Part shown: positions 24,077 to 34,421 of the stretch, one piece after another
Layout: each line of letters begins with the position of its first letter
Numbering within the stretch: the first letter of the stretch is position 1
Source: Davidsoniella eucalypti
Taxonomy: Eukaryota > Ascomycota > Sordariomycetes > Microascales > Ceratocystidaceae
Reading direction: 5' to 3'
DNA: 64,000 nucleotides
Assembly: GCA_004009845.1 (NCBI GenBank)
Contig: RMBW01000036.1
Span: forward strand, 1 to 64,000
Notes under the pieces: generated by a model
The model's input: only the letters and a program-made list of their open reading frames with translations
What the model was told of the DNA's origin: nothing
Database searches by the model: none
Program-made: the position numbers and the translations under genes

Positions 24077-24091
24077 CCCCCCCCCCCCCCC
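24077..24091 (+). repeat. Homopolymer run of 15 C
   Basis: Fifteen consecutive C within the pyrimidine-rich region 0.7 kb upstream of the transcription factor start. Run length may be imprecise because homopolymers are error-prone in sequencing. Confidence 0.8.
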
Positions 24092-24786
24092 TGTCTACTG
24101 CCTGTCTTTTTTCATATTTGTTTTCTTCCCCAGACTTTTCCCCATCATTTTTGGATCCCCACCTCCGTAGTCATTATTCTCTCATCTTTATTATTATCGT
24201 TGGTTTCGTGTTCCTTTCGCTTTTTCGACTCCGTCGCTAAACCTTCTTTTTTCTCATAATCATCGCTATAACTGATCGCTCCCACATCAATTGCAAGCTA
24301 TCTGTCTCTTCCGATTCTCTATCTCCATCTCTGGAGTTGCTGCTGCGCAAATCTTACTGCTGTCCAACAATAGCCACTGCAGTCCGTTGTTGTCGTGAGA
24401 GCACCCATTCGCCGGGCTTTGGAGACGTCGCTAGTGCTGAGAACCCCAACAGCGCTTGATCTTGCTAGTTTTATCTCCATCTGTCGCCAATTCAGCTTCT
24501 CACAGAACATCCGCCCTCGACCACCTCCCTTGATCAGAACCTCAGCACAACGCCAGAAGAAGGCCAGAAGTAGTCACGCCATTGTCGCTTCCAGGTGGCC
24601 AAGCTTTTGAGCTGTGAGCAGAGAAAAAAGCTTTGTACGGTCTCCAACTTGATTCATTTCTTCCGTCTAGTGGTCGGGCTTTCATCACAAAAAAACCTCA
24701 CGCTGGCATAGCTATCGCCCATCACCAACCAACCCAAGTTCAACCCTCTTGTTGCACCGTTCTCGTCTCCACGCGATCACTAGATA

Positions 24787-27700
24787 ATGATGTCGCATAA
24801 GGCTTCTATCAGCAGTACAGGATCCGACGACTCACTCTCACCCAAGCCTAAGATGCCTAGAAGTCGCGATAGCAAAGGGAAGCCTATGAAGCCTAAAAGC
24901 TTGCCATGCACATACTGCTCCAAACTTTTTCGGTAAGCTCACAGATATACGGTGCCCTTCCCCAATCATAAATTATACGAGCCAGTCATCCCTAACCAGC
25001 CCTTTAGTCGCGTCGAACACCTGGATCGACACATCCGGGTGCATACCAAGGAAAAGCCATTCAAGTGTGAAGTGCCTGGCTGTGATAAAGCCTTTAGTCG
25101 CAAGTAAGTGAATAATCAGAGGATACTTACGATCGTAGTTTCTACCCCGAAAGCAACAAGAACGGACATTTATGTTCAGTTTCTATCTTCAAAGGAACCA
25201 GAACATATGCGTCCGTAGCTTCTACCCTTAAAACACTCTTACTGTACCTCATATCTTCTTTCGCCATTTCCACCTCCTTTGAGTTGCGTGGCAGCTTTAT
25301 GCAACTGGCCATCTTCTGTTCTGTTGTGAATATATGACTGGCTGGCTGGCTATGCATGCTTATGGCAATGTATCCCGCCTATCTTGGCAGCTATTATTCG
25401 ACCCTAAAGCAAGTGCTGTATCTCGCAAATATCGTTAGGATAACCAAATTCTGTTGCCAGCCATGACCGCCAAAAGCTGCAGTGCTATCCTATCTACCCC
25501 TGCCCTTTAAGCCTTTGGCTGCCTTCGTATCTGCCGCACGATGAAGATAGTACCAACATGATTACATGTCCCTTCTATCCGGGCCTTCCCCCACTCTGTC
25601 CATATTGGAGAGCTTCAGTTCCAAGCAACCATGGCGTTCTGCCACAGCGCTTCGCCAAAGCTTTGTGTGTTTGGGCTGTGTGACTCTAGCATGCAGCTGG
25701 ATTTAGCCATACAGACACCATCTACCCCTCTCTTCGCGTGGGTGGTTGCATGTCAGCGATTCTCGAGAACGAGTTTTACTGCGGCTTATCTTCCAAGTAT
25801 CCTCCTCGTCTCTTTGTTCGCGCCTAGCAAGTTCATTGGACTGGACATAAATCTTCGACACCCTACCCAAGACACAGCATAGGCACTATACCTTAATTAC
25901 ATACTATCGCCACCTCTTATAACGAACTTGTGAAGAAAACACTAACTTACATGGATATCAGGGACCTCTTATCGCGCCATGAGAAACTCATCCACCAAGG
26001 AGTGCCGGCACGCTTGCTAAGCAAGTCTCGCAAGAACTCACGTGCTGCACAACAGCCGCGTCGCGATCATGATAACAGCCAATCGTCACAGCAGGCTCAG
26101 CAAGTCCAACAGCAATCACAGGCAGCGCAGCCCGCACAACCACAGTCACCGCAGTTCCAAGAGCCCTTTCAACAACACTTTCAGCAGCCCAGTTCGTCCA
26201 TGCAGTCTCTTGGCTCTAACTTTGGGCCAATCAGCCCAACAGACAACACCCTGGCTCCGGCAAACTTTCCATCTTTCCACCGTCATTCAAATCAAATGCC
26301 GCCGCCTGCCTTCACCATGGCTAGCTCAGTCTCCGTGCCGACGTTAGCATCCAACCCGATGATGTCTCACGATAACAACCTCCAGCTTCTTTCGGATATG
26401 GCTGCTTCATCCACGCCCATGCTCCCCACTACAGCACAGTCGCTGCTACCAGGAATGGAAAGCCTTTCATCTGGCTTTAACAGTAGAGGCAGAGATAACG
26501 ACCCATTCTCTACGTCTAGCTTCCCACCTGCTATTCCCGCAATGGGAATGGGTATGCCTCTTGACTTCAACCTTCTCGATGAGATACACCTAGAATCTGC
26601 TTACTTGGCCCCAGTGTTCGACACAAGCGATCCAATCCAATGGGCGCGTGTGTTGGGCTCCAAAGCTAATTCCGCCATGCCATCTCGCGCAACCTCGCCA
26701 CAGCCGGGGGGCCACGAAAAGTTCGCACAGCCGCCGCTTCTTGCGCCCATCGAGGAACAACATCGGATCCCTCTGCTTAGGAGGTTCCAAGCCCATGACT
26801 ATGATTTGGTCAAGAGCAAGGTGGACAAGTTCAAGTCGGTCCTACCTAAAGACTTCATCTTCCCGTCACGGCATACCTTGTCTAGATATCTACAAGGTTA
26901 CGTTACTGGAATGAATGACAATTTACCTATCCTACATCTTCCTACTCTGTATGTCACCATGATGGCACCAGAACTGCTTCTTACCTTGGCTGCTGTTGGA
27001 GCTCAGTACCGTTTTGAATTTGAGCGCAGTTACTCGCTCTGGTATGCCGCAAAGGCCGTTGCATTGGAACAGATTAGTCGTAGACGAATGGCCGAAGTCA
27101 AGGCCTTGTTGCCCACTGCTTCTAACTACACCCCTAACTCTGCAGCACCCTCGCCTAAGATGTCCTATCGATCTATTGTTAACACGACCCCTACTCAAGA
27201 TCGTGGCAACAATATCACCGACATCCATCGTGAGCACTTGTAAGTTTTCATTCAACACGTAAACTACGATGTCCCATAACATTTGCTAACATAGCTGTAG
27301 CTCCAATACACCAGAAGCCCGTTTAGAAACTATTCAGTCTATTCTCCTATTGTTTGCCGTTGGTCTTTGGAATCCAAAGGCTGTATTGGACGAGTCTAAA
27401 TCACTTCAAGGTACTCTTGCCATGTTGCTTCGTCAGGAGGGCTTAGGCAAGGACCCAGAGCTTCGTCCGGACTGTACTTGGGAGCAGTGGATCAAACGAG
27501 AAAAGGCTATCCGAACTAAGATTATTGCTTTTTGTTACTTTAATCTTTCCAGCATTGCCTACGACGACCCTCCTATTGTCTTGTTCTCCGAGCTGAGCTT
27601 AGGACTGCCTCAGTCCGGCAAGCTTTGGCGAGCTGATAGTGATTGGACGTGGCAAGCACTTCGACAAAATGAAGCCAGGATTGACATGACTCTCCAGGAC

Positions 27701-28744
27701 GCTTTTGCTCACATCATGGGCAAAGGATCTCCCAGCGATGTTCTTCAGATCAACACCTTAGGCTTATACATCTTGGCCCATGCTTTAGTGCAACAAATAT
27801 GGCTCCTGAAACAGTCTGCCATTCGCGGAAGCTCAAAGTTTGAAGCATCCCGTAGTCTCAAGTTGGAAGATGTTGACGAGATCACAGGCGCTATCTGCAC
27901 TTGGGAATTGGCCTTCAATCAGCGCCAACGTATCAGAGCAGCAGAATCTGGAACCAGTACATACGACGATTCTAGCCACCCTGCAACTCAGATTGCACAC
28001 AACGCTACAGCCTTGGTGCGTCTTGCAGGTATCAAACTTTACACCGACTCGCATTGCGGTAGAGAACTTGCCACGCGTGACTCGGACGATGTAGCCAAGG
28101 CATTATCAATGTATCAGTCCCACACGCGTATCTTCCAACCTCTAGCTCGCAATGAAAGGATGAACAGAGCAGTGTTCCACGCTTTGCATTCACTCACGCT
28201 TCTTATCAAGACGGGAATTTCATTTGTGGCACAGAACTCTAGCACAGAATGGAGTATCCAACATCTTTGTAAGTGTTCCCCTTATTTTCCATCCTGCGTA
28301 GGCTAAACCTAAACTAACTGTATTCTTCTAGTATGCAACTTTGAGTCTGCTACTCTTCTAGCGCGTTGGCTTATGACGATCGGAATGACGAGCCGTGACA
28401 TCCAACCCACAAGGGACGAAACTAGCCTAGCACAAATGATTCGCCAAGTCTTGGTCGAAAGTGACTATGCCGGCCCTATCGATCCATCATTGTCTGCTGA
28501 CGATGGTCTTCGCAGCCTAGGAGGTCCCGTTCACGATGGAAACCTACCTATCATGCGGCGTCTAGCGCAGGCTGTTCTACGAATATACAGTCAGACTTTC
28601 CGTGGTCCTCATATCTTTAAGGTTGTGAGCATCATGGCAGATTCTCTAGACTCTTATGCGTCCTGCCTCGATAATCCCAACATTCTATTCCCACCATCGT
28701 CTAGTGTTCTTCGGCCTATGGATCTGGCATCCCAGATCCATTAG
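24787..28744 (+). CDS. C2H2 zinc-finger and fungal_trans domain transcription factor
   Basis: Exons are placed at 24787-24932, 25008-25103, 25962-27239, 27301-28268 and 28332-28744, giving 966 aa. Introns 1 and 2 fall inside the zinc fingers. Finger 1 is CTYCSKLFRRVEHLDRHIRVH (C-x2-C-x12-H-x3-H), interrupted after LF. Finger 2 starts CEVPGCDKAFSRKDLLSRH, with the 858-nt intron 2 splitting the Lys codon. A Gln-rich stretch (residues ~110-160) and a Ser/Pro/Met-rich linker follow. From about residue 360 a fungal-specific transcription factor domain (PF04082 type) is recognisable: HRIPLLRRFQ, LHLPTLYVTMMAPELLLTLA and RLETIQSILLLFAVGLWN. Branch points CTAAC occur at 24992-24996, 25942-25946 and in introns 3 and 4. 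Intron 3 has two candidate acceptors 6 nt apart (27294, 27300). The layout resembles the AmdX/Klf1-like class; target genes are unknown. It acts in the nucleus. Confidence 0.88.
25104..25961 (+). other. 858-nt intron inside the second zinc finger
   Basis: The donor GTAAGT at 25104 and acceptor ATATCAG ending 25961 join the codon AA|G and restore the finger sequence FSRKDLLSRH. The branch point CTAAC lies at 25942-25946. All other introns in the window are 50-105 nt. Reading through the donor meets TAA at once, so a retained intron would give a short protein lacking the histidines of finger 2. No conserved exon was recognised inside. Confidence 0.8.
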
Positions 28745-29686
28745 TTGGCTCTTTGTATCATCTCAGAGCTCGCTTTTTTTTTTTTCAAAAACTCACGATA
28801 CCAATGGTGTATATCCTATTGGATAGCTATCTATTCTCTCTTTTATTTTCAATCATATTTCTTTCTTTTCTTCGGGAGTACACCTCCCTATCCTTTTTGG
28901 ATGATATTCATTATTTCTTCTTGCTACGGAGGGCCACAGAACATGGATCCAGCGGACGGAGAACACACTACAAAATTTACTCTTTATCTTACTCACTTCT
29001 TCACTCATGATGCATCTCTAGGGGACACGGGAAAATCGCGGTTTAGGGATTCTTGGGCATTTTCTGTGGAAAATCAAGGTATCTTAATTCGATATCTAGT
29101 TATATTTCTATTGTTGGGCGTTAATTGTATTATTTGTACCACGGCCATATCATGGTTATCGGCTATATTATATTTGTGCAACTGCTTTGTTTATTTCTGA
29201 ATTGATCGTCTTGCTTTTCGGACGAGTCTAGTTTTCTTCTATTTTTTAATTGCTTTCTACGATCCTTGGTATTATTAGTTCGATATATGAAAGTGTTTTC
29301 ACAAACAAAAACTAGCAAATAGCGTCTTGTGCTACGTTAATATGGCGAAAATATACGTATGTTCAGTTTCACTACAAACAAGTCAAATGTAACCCCAACA
29401 AGTCTCCAATTAGCCCATAATATACAGGTCGATGTGATGTGTAAGCAGTACATGCTCCAATGCAGTATATTCTAGTAACATTCTAGGTATTCTAGGCCCC
29501 GCAAACATAGAAATAAGCTTAAGCCAGCACGGTTTATAGGCGAGTTAACATCGAATCAGATTCTCAGCGACTATACTGGCAAATAAGACATCAACATTAT
29601 TAGACATGCCAGATTACTTTTTGTTATCTTGACACCACCAACAACTTGAACAGAAAAGAAGTGTTTCTAGCGAGTTAACGTTCATC
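28745..29686. other. Spacer between transcription factor and P450 genes
   Basis: 0.94 kb holding the 3' region of the transcription factor gene (T-rich, 28770-28930) and the promoter of the P450 gene on the same strand. No further gene is visible. Confidence 0.55.
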
Positions 29687-31459
29687 ATGGCATTTGTTCC
29701 GCCGGCCACCGCGCCCGCAATTACTCAATCGACATCGGCTTCACTGCGAATGAGCAACCAGAACACAGCGACACCGCTCTTCAATTACATCTTTGGGGTG
29801 ATATCCGGCTACATCATATACAAGCTCATTCTATTCCCGCTATCTGTATCACCGCTACGTCACGTGCCCACGGCGCATTTCTCATCCCGTCTCTCGTCGG
29901 CGTGGATTCGCTGGGTACGATGGAGGGCGTGGCGATACGGGGGGGATGAAGAACAGAAGTTGTTGATGAAGCTACATGCGCAGAAGGGCGCGGTGGTGCT
30001 TTTGGGGCCGCGGCAGGTTAGTCTGGGTAGCGCGGAGGCTGTCCGACTAGCATGGGAAGTTCCGGTGCGGAAGAGTGGGTGGTATCGAGTGTTTGAGGCG
30101 TATGGAGCGTGAGTTATATGTTTTTTGTTGGCTTTGGATGTGCGTTATATGTCTTATTTTGCTGATATTACGGAGATGAGTAGCATTCCGAATACTCTGT
30201 CAACACTAGATCCACACGAGCATCATCTGCGGAAACGCATGGCGACGCAGGTGTTCTCGGCGTCTTATCTCGGCAAAAGCACGCCTTTGTCCATACAACT
30301 AGACACCATTTTGAATCATAGGCTAGTTCCTCTTATCCGAGAACAAGCCAAGACCACTGGTTCCACTGACGTTCTTACACTTACCATGGCCACAAGCATC
30401 GATGCCTTGACTGCATATATCTACGGACTTCGATTCAGCGCCGGCGCACTGGAGTTGCATGGCAAGGATGAGTTTGCCAGCTCGGCATTTGCCAGGTTTG
30501 GGCAAAAGATAAGATACTGCGATGTTGCCGAGAAGCTAGAGGATTGGAACTTAGAGCTCTGCGAGCGAGTTCATCACCATCTGCAAGAGAGCAAGCCGTG
30601 CTTGTCTGAAAATGAAGCTACCGTGTATCAGGCTATAGCACAGGGCTACGAAAATGATATCAGCCAGAACGGTGTGACGTCTCCACTCTACAACTTGGCT
30701 TCAAGTCAGAGGCAGAAATGTATAGCATCAGAGACGTACAGCTATCTTGTTGCTGGCCACGAGTCGATAGCCCTAACACTATCCTACATCATCTATCATC
30801 TCTCACGCAAAACACATCTACAATTTCCACTACGCCAAGAACTACTCCAGTCCAAACAAGCATCTAGACCCCAAGATTTTCCAGCCCCCGCCTCGCTAAC
30901 CCTGGAATATCCTTTACTCGACTCCATCGTGCGCGAGACGCTGCGTCTCAACAGTGCCATTCCCGGCCCTCAGCCACGCCGCACAGTTCGGACTCCGTCG
31001 GCGGACATCGCTGTAGCAGGTTGGGTTATTCCTGGCGGCACGGAAATCGAGGCTGCTGCGAGCGTCTTGCATGGCAATCCCAACGTCTTTGAACATCCGC
31101 ATGTGTGGCGGCCGGAACGCTGGTTGCTTGGAGGAGATGCGGAGAAGAGAAAGGCCATGGAGACGGCTTTTTGGGCGTTTGGAAGTGGGCCGCGCGTTTG
31201 TCTTGGTGCGGATTTTGCAGTCATGAGTGAGTTCTTTGCTTTATATTTGCGAGAATGGCAGATCTGGTGCTAACATGGTGTCATTCTAGTCTTGAAGTAC
31301 ACAATCATTGCGGTATACTCTCAGTTTGAAACTAAGATCGTTGATGACACTAGCTTTATAGCAACTACTTGGAATAACATGGTTGGGTTCCAGCCATCGG
31401 CGGCACTCAAAGTACAGTTCACCGAAGTACATGATGCTCATAATGAAGCAACGTCATAA
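29687..31459 (+). CDS. Cytochrome P450 monooxygenase
   Basis: Three exons (29687-30108, 30181-31226, 31290-31459) give 545 aa. The introns are 72 and 63 nt, with branch points CTGAT and CTAAC. The N-terminus has a hydrophobic anchor at about residues 32-52 (FGVISGYIIYKLILFPL) followed by SPLRHVP, the usual hinge of ER-bound fungal P450s. Core motifs are all present: I-helix AGHES near residue 332, ETLR of helix K near 392, HVWRPERW, and the heme loop FGSGPRVCLG with the cysteine ligand at about residue 481. The C-terminal exon (LKYTIIAVYSQFET) matches the last helices and strand. It is a heme-thiolate oxygenase needing a P450 reductase; substrate is unknown. The sequence style fits the broad Pezizomycotina group that includes benzoate-hydroxylase-like and secondary-metabolite P450s. 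It lies downstream of the transcription factor on the same strand. Confidence 0.92.
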
Positions 31460-32207
31460 GGTTGGGTGTAGTTGGTAAGTGATACTATATATATTTACTA
31501 GGGATAGGGTTGAAATCATATTAAACCCAAATGGGTAGTTCTTTCCCCAAAGCGAAATGCGGGGCCAATCTGTTTGGAGCAGAGGTCTTGTTACTTTTCT
31601 TACTGTTGATCTTGCTTTTTTTACGTCTTTTCATTTTGTTAATCTGTTGAGGAATTTTGTAGTTTTATTTTGTTTATCTCTCTTCTTTATTTCTAGAACG
31701 ACATTACGATATTAATTTGCAATTCAGATAATCATTTGTGCTGATATTTTCTTGATACCAAAGCGTTGTCTTTTTTTTGTTTTTGTTTTCTTGTCTAATT
31801 AATCCGACAAATTCGTACTTCAACCCAACGTCGAAAGTAACTTCATCCGAGCACAGGCATGATTATTTCATCACAGCAAGATTCGAAATTTAGCTAGCGC
31901 CACTTGTTTATCCGACAATAGCCTCTTCGAGTCTGTGATTGAAAGTGTGAAACTACAGCTCATTCGGCCTCCTGTCAAAGCTCCTATTAGCTTCGGCTGC
32001 TGAAATAAAGACTTCTGGCACCCAGTTCATCGGCAACCCACAGCCTAACTCAAATCCATCGCCTGTTCGACCAACAGCTTTTGATCGAGTCTCTGATTCA
32101 TCGTCTCCCTTTGATTCGCAAATAGGGAGACTCGAACCGCTTTCTTCTCCCCTCGAATCTTATCTCCAACATTGAGCAACAGTCGACATCCCCAACATTA
32201 CCTCACA
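31460..32207. other. P450 3' region and promoter/leader of the roadblock gene
   Basis: 0.75 kb with T-rich sequence at 31600-31800, then a C/T-rich leader (31980-32207) in front of the next gene. The leader contains a perfect 7-bp hairpin at 32104-32130. No gene was seen. Confidence 0.5.
32104..32130 (+). repeat. Leader hairpin (perfect 7-bp stem)
   Basis: TCTCCCT at 32104-32110 pairs with AGGGAGA at 32124-32130 about 80 nt before the start codon of the roadblock protein gene. If it is in the mRNA it could form a 5' UTR stem-loop. Confidence 0.4.
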
Positions 32208-33422
32208 ATGGCTCAGGCCACGCCGACTCCTCCGCCGCTTCTGCTTACCAAACGCATCACCGGCTTCCTCGCCAGTGCTCTTTCGGCACACATTCACACA
32301 GTTCTATTGTGCTCGCCGAGCGGCAAGCTCCTCGCTCACGCATCTAACCCTTCGCGCCCTGCCATTGAACTGCGCACACAGGCCACCGTCGCCGCCTCCT
32401 TGATCAGCCTCTATACCGCATCCGGAACACAGCTTGCACCGGCATTAGCTCAGGACGACGATAACGACGACGAAGATACGGGCAACAACAGTAACAACAG
32501 CAACAATGCCAAGCTGAACGGACAACACAAGCATCCTGATCAGCAACAAAACTACGCTGCTTCACCACTTAAAGCAAATGCGGGTCTACAACGCGACTAC
32601 GATGCGCCGAGTCCAGCGTCTAGTGGGACAGAACCTGACGCCTATGCAGAGCACCCTATGGGCCGCTCTATGCATGGCACCATGCCGCCAATCGCGAACC
32701 AGAACCAGAACCACTATAACTACATAAACCAGCAACATCAACACCACAGCCAGTCTACAGGCGGCGACCTGGCCAATAGCACCCAGAGCCTGCCGCGTGA
32801 AGGACCACGCCCGAGAACCATCACGGTCCAGCTCACCAATGGCGCCGTGGCTGTGCGCGAGCTCACCTGCGGACTTCTTTTAGTGTGTGAAAGCACAGTG
32901 CCGTCAAGTATCGACGACAGTACGGGCGCTCATATGCTTTCCTCTCGACCGCCATCATCATCGGCCAGCAATGTTGCCACACTTTCTACTACGGTTGTCT
33001 CTGCCAACCCACTCGGTCCAGGTACAACATCTGCTTCTACTACGGCTGCTACTTTGACAACTGGAGGTACTAGTACAACACGCAACACTGCTGTGCCGCC
33101 AACCAGCGGGAGCGGACCGACACAACTTTCTCCTAACTCCGCTACAGGGGGTTTACCCGCTAGTACCCCGCTAACAAGTGCGGCTATCGCAAGCAACGGA
33201 GCTTTACTCGGCGGTCTGGGAGCACATAACGCGGCAGGATCGCCGGATGAAGCTGACAGTGTGCTAAGTGTTGGAGCAATGACTACGGCGAGCGTGATTA
33301 GCACGGCTAGCGTAAGTGCTACTGCTGTTGTGGGCATGAAGCGGTCGGTAGAAGAGTTTGCGAGACGACTAGAAGGAAGGTTGTCGGCATTGAATTTCCC
33401 AGACGACGATTTCTTCGAGTAA
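32208..33422 (+). CDS. Roadblock/LC7-fold protein, LAMTOR2/Ego3-like (candidate Ragulator/EGO subunit)
   Basis: Single exon, 404 aa. The ATG at 32208 has a strong context (CTCACAATGGCT); the frame is open further upstream but without an ATG. Residues ~10-80 (LTKRITGFLASALSAHIHTV, LLCSPSGKLLAHAS, LRTQATVAASLISLY) match helix 1, strands 1-2 and helix 2 of the roadblock fold in LAMTOR2. Strands 3-4 follow near residues 201-235 (RTITVQLTNGAVAVREL, GLLLVCES) and the last helix near 372-396 (MKRSVEEFARRLEGRLSAL). Two low-complexity segments, Asn/Gln/Asp-rich (~85-200) and Ser/Thr/Ala-rich (~237-370), sit between these parts. LAMTOR2/Ego3 dimerises with another roadblock subunit and anchors Rag/Gtr GTPases for TORC1 signalling at the vacuole. 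Assignment rests on fold order; another roadblock protein is possible. Confidence 0.6.
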   Translation: MAQATPTPPPLLLTKRITGFLASALSAHIHTVLLCSPSGKLLAHASNPSRPAIELRTQATVAASLISLYTASGTQLAPALAQDDDNDDEDTGNNSNNSNNAKLNGQHKHPDQQQNYAASPLKANAGLQRDYDAPSPASSGTEPDAYAEHPMGRSMHGTMPPIANQNQNHYNYINQQHQHHSQSTGGDLANSTQSLPREGPRPRTITVQLTNGAVAVRELTCGLLLVCESTVPSSIDDSTGAHMLSSRPPSSSASNVATLSTTVVSANPLGPGTTSASTTAATLTTGGTSTTRNTAVPPTSGSGPTQLSPNSATGGLPASTPLTSAAIASNGALLGGLGAHNAAGSPDEADSVLSVGAMTTASVISTASVSATAVVGMKRSVEEFARRLEGRLSALNFPDDDFFE

Positions 33423-34421
33423 GGAAAGGAAATATCAGTTGGTAAGGGGAAGGGGTGAGCTACTATCTGGTATAATTGCACATAACAATATCTATGGGGG
33501 ATGTTAATTATCATCAGATTCACACGTACAAGAATACAAGCAATGCCTCTAGGTTGTAATAGTAGATACAGATATATGTCAAGTCGAGCAGTGGTAGGGA
33601 ATCCATGGTTCTTGGATTGTATTATCTGGTGTCTAAGTGAAGGGGGACCTTGTGGTCTTATTTATATCATTCATAATGAAATGATCAAGATGATATAGAT
33701 ATGAACTGTCCACAAAGAAGGTATCCCCAAAAGCAAAAATCCATCATCACAAATTGTTCAATATAAAAAGCCAAGTTATGGTAAACACATTTGACATAAA
33801 ACTCTATAATAAATAATAATAAAATAAATCTAAACAAGCCAAATAGGAATTTTTTTTTTTTTTCATTAAAGGTTTGTTCTTCTACTCTTTCTGCTCTTTT
33901 GAATTATTCGAAAAAAAAAACCAACAATGGAAAAAAGAAGAAAGGGGGACTGAGCATGTAATAATAGAAAAAATAGATGCTCAAAATGAGAGTGGAAAAT
34001 AAAGGCCGTTTGTATAAATCGTGACGGAAAAAAAACAAAAGTTGGAACCGTATACTAATGTAAAAATGATTATATATAAAAAAAGAAAAACAAAGCCATA
34101 TAAAACGTTAATCCAAGAAAGAGCAAAACAAAGAAGAGTTCACCTTATACCTAAAGATGAACAAGCAAAAAAAAAAAAAAGAAAGGAAAACATGAAAAAC
34201 CTAATATGAATAGACGGATCCGTTTTCCACGGTTGTTTTTATACTTACAAGATTGAAAAAAAAGGCGGCATGTCTATAAAAAAGAAAGTCACTGCTATAT
34301 ATTTATTTTTCGTAAAATAAAAATACAGCTAGACAGCCAAGCCGAAGGAGGAAGAAAAAAAACAGATAGAAATAAACCAAAAAAGAATAACGAGATTGTG
34401 TGTTTTTTTTGTCTTCTTCTT
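33423..34421. other. Convergent 3' intergenic region, A/T-rich
   Basis: 1 kb between converging genes, with many A runs (33840-34400) and poly(A)/poly(T) tracts typical of 3' UTR and termination DNA in this window. Lys-rich frames here simply reflect A-richness. No gene was seen. Confidence 0.6.

Larger units (their letters stand above)
16371..24786. other. Gene-poor region and long upstream/leader region of the transcription factor gene
   Basis: About 8.4 kb with no convincing gene. It contains an (AT)12 microsatellite at 16614-16637, a perfect 8-bp hairpin at 16851-16871, a weak trace of a possible Ty1/copia RNase H motif on the minus strand at 19020-19058, a polypurine tract at 21981-22071, an E-box sequence at 22279-22301, and a pyrimidine-rich stretch (about 24060-24330) with a run of 15 C. 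The last ~800 bp resemble the pyrimidine-rich 5' leaders of other genes here and contain upstream ATGs, for example at 23980. Confidence 0.5.

Noticed and set aside
23919..24259. Three overlapping frames upstream of the transcription factor
   Set aside because: They reflect a pyrimidine-rich leader; treated as possible upstream ORFs only.
32110..32150. B-box-like GGTTCGAGTCTCC on the minus strand
   Set aside because: No A box at the right distance and no cloverleaf; it lies in the leader of a protein gene.
32172..32207. N-terminal extension of the roadblock gene to 32172
   Set aside because: That position is TTG, not ATG; the ATG at 32208 has an excellent context.
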